Of a stretch of 20,809 bases of DNA, positions 19,448 to 20,809 are shown piece after piece. How positions within the stretch are numbered: the stretch's first letter is position 1; each line of letters begins with the position of its first letter. The DNA is taken from NCBI GenBank assembly GCA_019648995.1, contig BLXT01000255.1:1414861-1435669 (forward strand), read 5' to 3'. Both the position numbers and the translations under genes were made by a program. Source of the stretch: Plakobranchus ocellatus (taxonomy: Eukaryota > Mollusca > Gastropoda > Plakobranchidae). The notes under the pieces are model-generated. The model was not told the origin of the DNA, did not search any database, and worked only from the letters and a program-made list of their open reading frames with translations.

Positions 19448-19522
19448 CGCGGATTTTCGGAATCCGGAAATGGCCGGCCTCACCCGAAATAGCGATCTGT
19501 AATTCTGTTCGGTCCACGAGCG
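19448..19522. promoter_or_regulatory. Small CpG-dense patch, possible promoter
   Basis: Ten CpG dinucleotides occur in 75 bases within AT-rich, CpG-poor surroundings. The patch includes a CCGGAA ETS-type core and a GGCCGGCC palindrome. On the plus strand GGAAATGGCC gives an ATG with a 10-codon frame before TAA. It could be a promoter, a first exon or a repeat fragment. Confidence 0.25.
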
Positions 19523-20132
19523 AGCCCCTTGTAGGAGTTCAGGTCCCAGGCTCTTAATTTTAATTTTTTTTCTTCTAGGCTCCTTTCACAAAACAAATAT
19601 CGCAAAATATCGTCTATTGTATTCATTACCACAAATTTTGCAAGTTCTGTAGGTTGACGTTGAGCTCCATTGATCAGGGGCCTTTTGAAATCACTTTAGC
19701 CTACATTTAGAAAAAAAAATATCTAGATCAACAAAACTGGCAAGCCTCAAATGGAATTGAAATCAGTAGCTTCGATAAAATATCTCAACAAAGAAAACTA
19801 GAAAATAATAGAGGCCACTAAACTCTCCTCAAAGACACTGAAATTTTGAGTCCGCACACTACTTTCATATTGTCATCTAACTGAGTTACAAGAGAAAGCT
19901 GTCATCCCGAATTCGTAAATCTAAACCTGGAATTAGTCTCTCAAAAAATGGCCTTCTGTCGGTCATGAACTTTCTGATCATAAACATGTCAGTGTCGCAG
20001 CCCTCACAGGACACAAGACAAGCCCTCTCATCACGCGCCCAACCTCTTGTTGGGGAACAAAAAGATGATAACTTATCCTAGTTGACAGAGGTCTTTATAG
20101 CATGTAATCAAAAATTAATCTTCTTGGCCCTT

Positions 20133-20138
20133 TTTATT
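20133..20138 (-). terminator. Candidate poly(A) signal, minus strand
   Basis: AATAAA on the minus strand, about 210 bases downstream of the stop codon of the candidate exon at 20350-20489. The motif is common in AT-rich DNA, so it only supports the exon weakly. Confidence 0.25.
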
Positions 20139-20349
20139 AACTTTGAAGCGTGTGGATCAAGATTATTCATAAAAAAATAGAATATTATTATACCTTCAGG
20201 TTGCGTGAAATTTAATTTTTGAAACGTTTAGTACCAACCATACCTCATTAATTGTTTAACTGTTTTAGGGCTTACAAACAAAAGAGTAACCTGCCGCTGG
20301 CAGCGCAACAAAAGACGACGCGGAAAGTGATTACGCACAGATATCCCCC

Positions 20350-20489
20350 TCAGACATGGATGATGGGGCGAGGAAGCCAAAGTTTGCGGGCGTGCCCTGC
20401 CTTCTTGTCTGATGAAAAGGACATATCAATGCTTTTCTTGATCAAGGCCCAGCTCGTGCCTCTCGCTTTTTGCTTGTCATCATAGATCG
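20350..20489 (-). CDS. Candidate terminal exon of an unidentified gene (partial)
   Basis: Reading the minus strand, a pyrimidine-leaning stretch ends CAACTTCCTTTACAG at 20490, a good splice acceptor. From 20489, after two phase bases, 45 codons follow and end in TGA (20352-20350). The peptide is balanced and basic (IYDDKQKARGTSWALIKKS, then DKKAGHARKLWLPRPIIHV), unlike repeat-driven frames nearby, and the interval is richer in G+C than its flanks. A possible AATAAA lies about 210 bases downstream. I do not recognise the family. Upstream coding exons may lie beyond the window; a minus-strand ATG frame of 41 codons (about 20652-20530) is a weak candidate, as direct splicing would need an intron of only about 40 bases. 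The opposite strand also has a 77-codon frame, so strand is not certain. Confidence 0.35.
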
Positions 20490-20765
20490 CTGTAAAGGAA
20501 GTTGGTTGGGTGAGCTACAACTAGGGTAAACCAGCAGCTGGCGGCCGCGTCTTTCGACATAGCCGTAGTTGAGCACACCCAGTCAGCTCAGCGTCTATAC
20601 TATCTATATTGGGGTTATACGTCTTAGAGAAGAGCACATTGTTCATCGTCACTTCTCTCTCTATTTTAAAAAAAAATTAATATAATTATTGATTAATTCA
20701 ATTTTTTGTCTTGCAGGCTTGTCAGGCCCCAGCCAATATGTTTGGGCATTGCCCACCCTGCCGCT

Positions 20766-20767
<2 letters not shown>
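20490..20767. other. Mixed stretch with an acceptor-like site and repeat-like tail
   Basis: 20520-20600 is CpG-rich (GGCGGCCGCGTC). At 20697-20716 AATTTTTTGTCTTGCAG is a strong plus-strand acceptor motif. It leads into about 50 GC-rich bases and then directly into the (TAA)n array. No frame of useful length follows the acceptor. Confidence 0.35.

Positions 20768-20809
<42 letters not shown>
20768..20809 (+). repeat. (TAA)n microsatellite, array 3 (runs off the window)
   Basis: TAA units from 20768 to the last base. The array is preceded by GCCCACCCTGCCGCTGT, a GC-rich segment resembling the end of a dispersed repeat. Confidence 0.97.

Larger units (their letters stand above)
19049..20349. 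other. Non-coding stretch with a small CpG-dense patch
   Basis: No coding region supported outside the patch at 19448-19522. On the minus strand AATAAA at 20138-20133 may serve the candidate exon at 20350-20489. Confidence 0.4.

Noticed and set aside
20530-20652. Minus-strand ATG frame of 41 codons as the exon joined to 20350-20489
   Set aside because: Phase would fit, but the intron would be only about 40 bases with a weak GTTTAC donor, which is implausibly short for a snail gene.

Overview
The window looks like nuclear DNA of a gastropod mollusc, most likely a heterobranch (pulmonate-type) snail. The grounds are a single-exon class A GPCR of the type greatly expanded in snail chemosensory families, an AT-rich and microsatellite-rich background, a BovB-like RTE LINE, a mariner relic, a tRNA-derived SINE, and scattered AGATCTAGATCT-type palindromes. 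The last of these I associate with pulmonate genomes from memory rather than from any search. There is no bacterial or organellar signature.

Layout. 1-3,500: AT-rich non-coding DNA with TA/CA microsatellites, a terminal-inverted-repeat element (1079-1508) and an antisense tRNA-derived SINE (about 2660-2790). 3,534-3,811: a long pyrimidine tract with a 4-N gap inside a C run. 3,811-4,752: decayed mariner (DD34D) transposase ending in a probable right terminal repeat. 4,753-9,400: AT-rich DNA with no gene I can support, except a diverged tandem duplication (5879-6560). 9,430-9,474: probable 3' tail of a CR1/L2-type LINE. 9,691-10,131: an unusually long but unrecognised ORF.

10,370-13,040: the one confident host gene, a 7TM receptor. 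Its coding frame begins at the ATG at 11870 (389 aa) and ends at 13039. Strong splice-like signals upstream (donor after 10373, a candidate 66-nt exon 11148-11213, acceptor before 11801) suggest spliced 5' UTR exons. A phase-kept AGC/AGT array (11371-11645) lies in the inferred last UTR intron.

13,340-17,340: mobile-element territory. An inverted-repeat structure surrounds an (AAT)n array, followed by a 5'-truncated, broken BovB/RTE LINE (about 13917-16462). Two segments share a TGACGTCA-centred core (about 13848 and 17290). 17,340-20,809: mostly non-coding, with a CT microsatellite, a cluster of AGATCTAG palindromes, a small CpG-dense island (19448-19522), a candidate minus-strand terminal exon (20350-20489) and another (TAA)n array at the window edge.

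The GPCR is the only functional unit I can defend. I found no multi-gene system, CRISPR array, rRNA or true tRNA gene. The most useful leads are the receptor's inferred 5' architecture, the unclassified repeat families and the orphan minus-strand exon.
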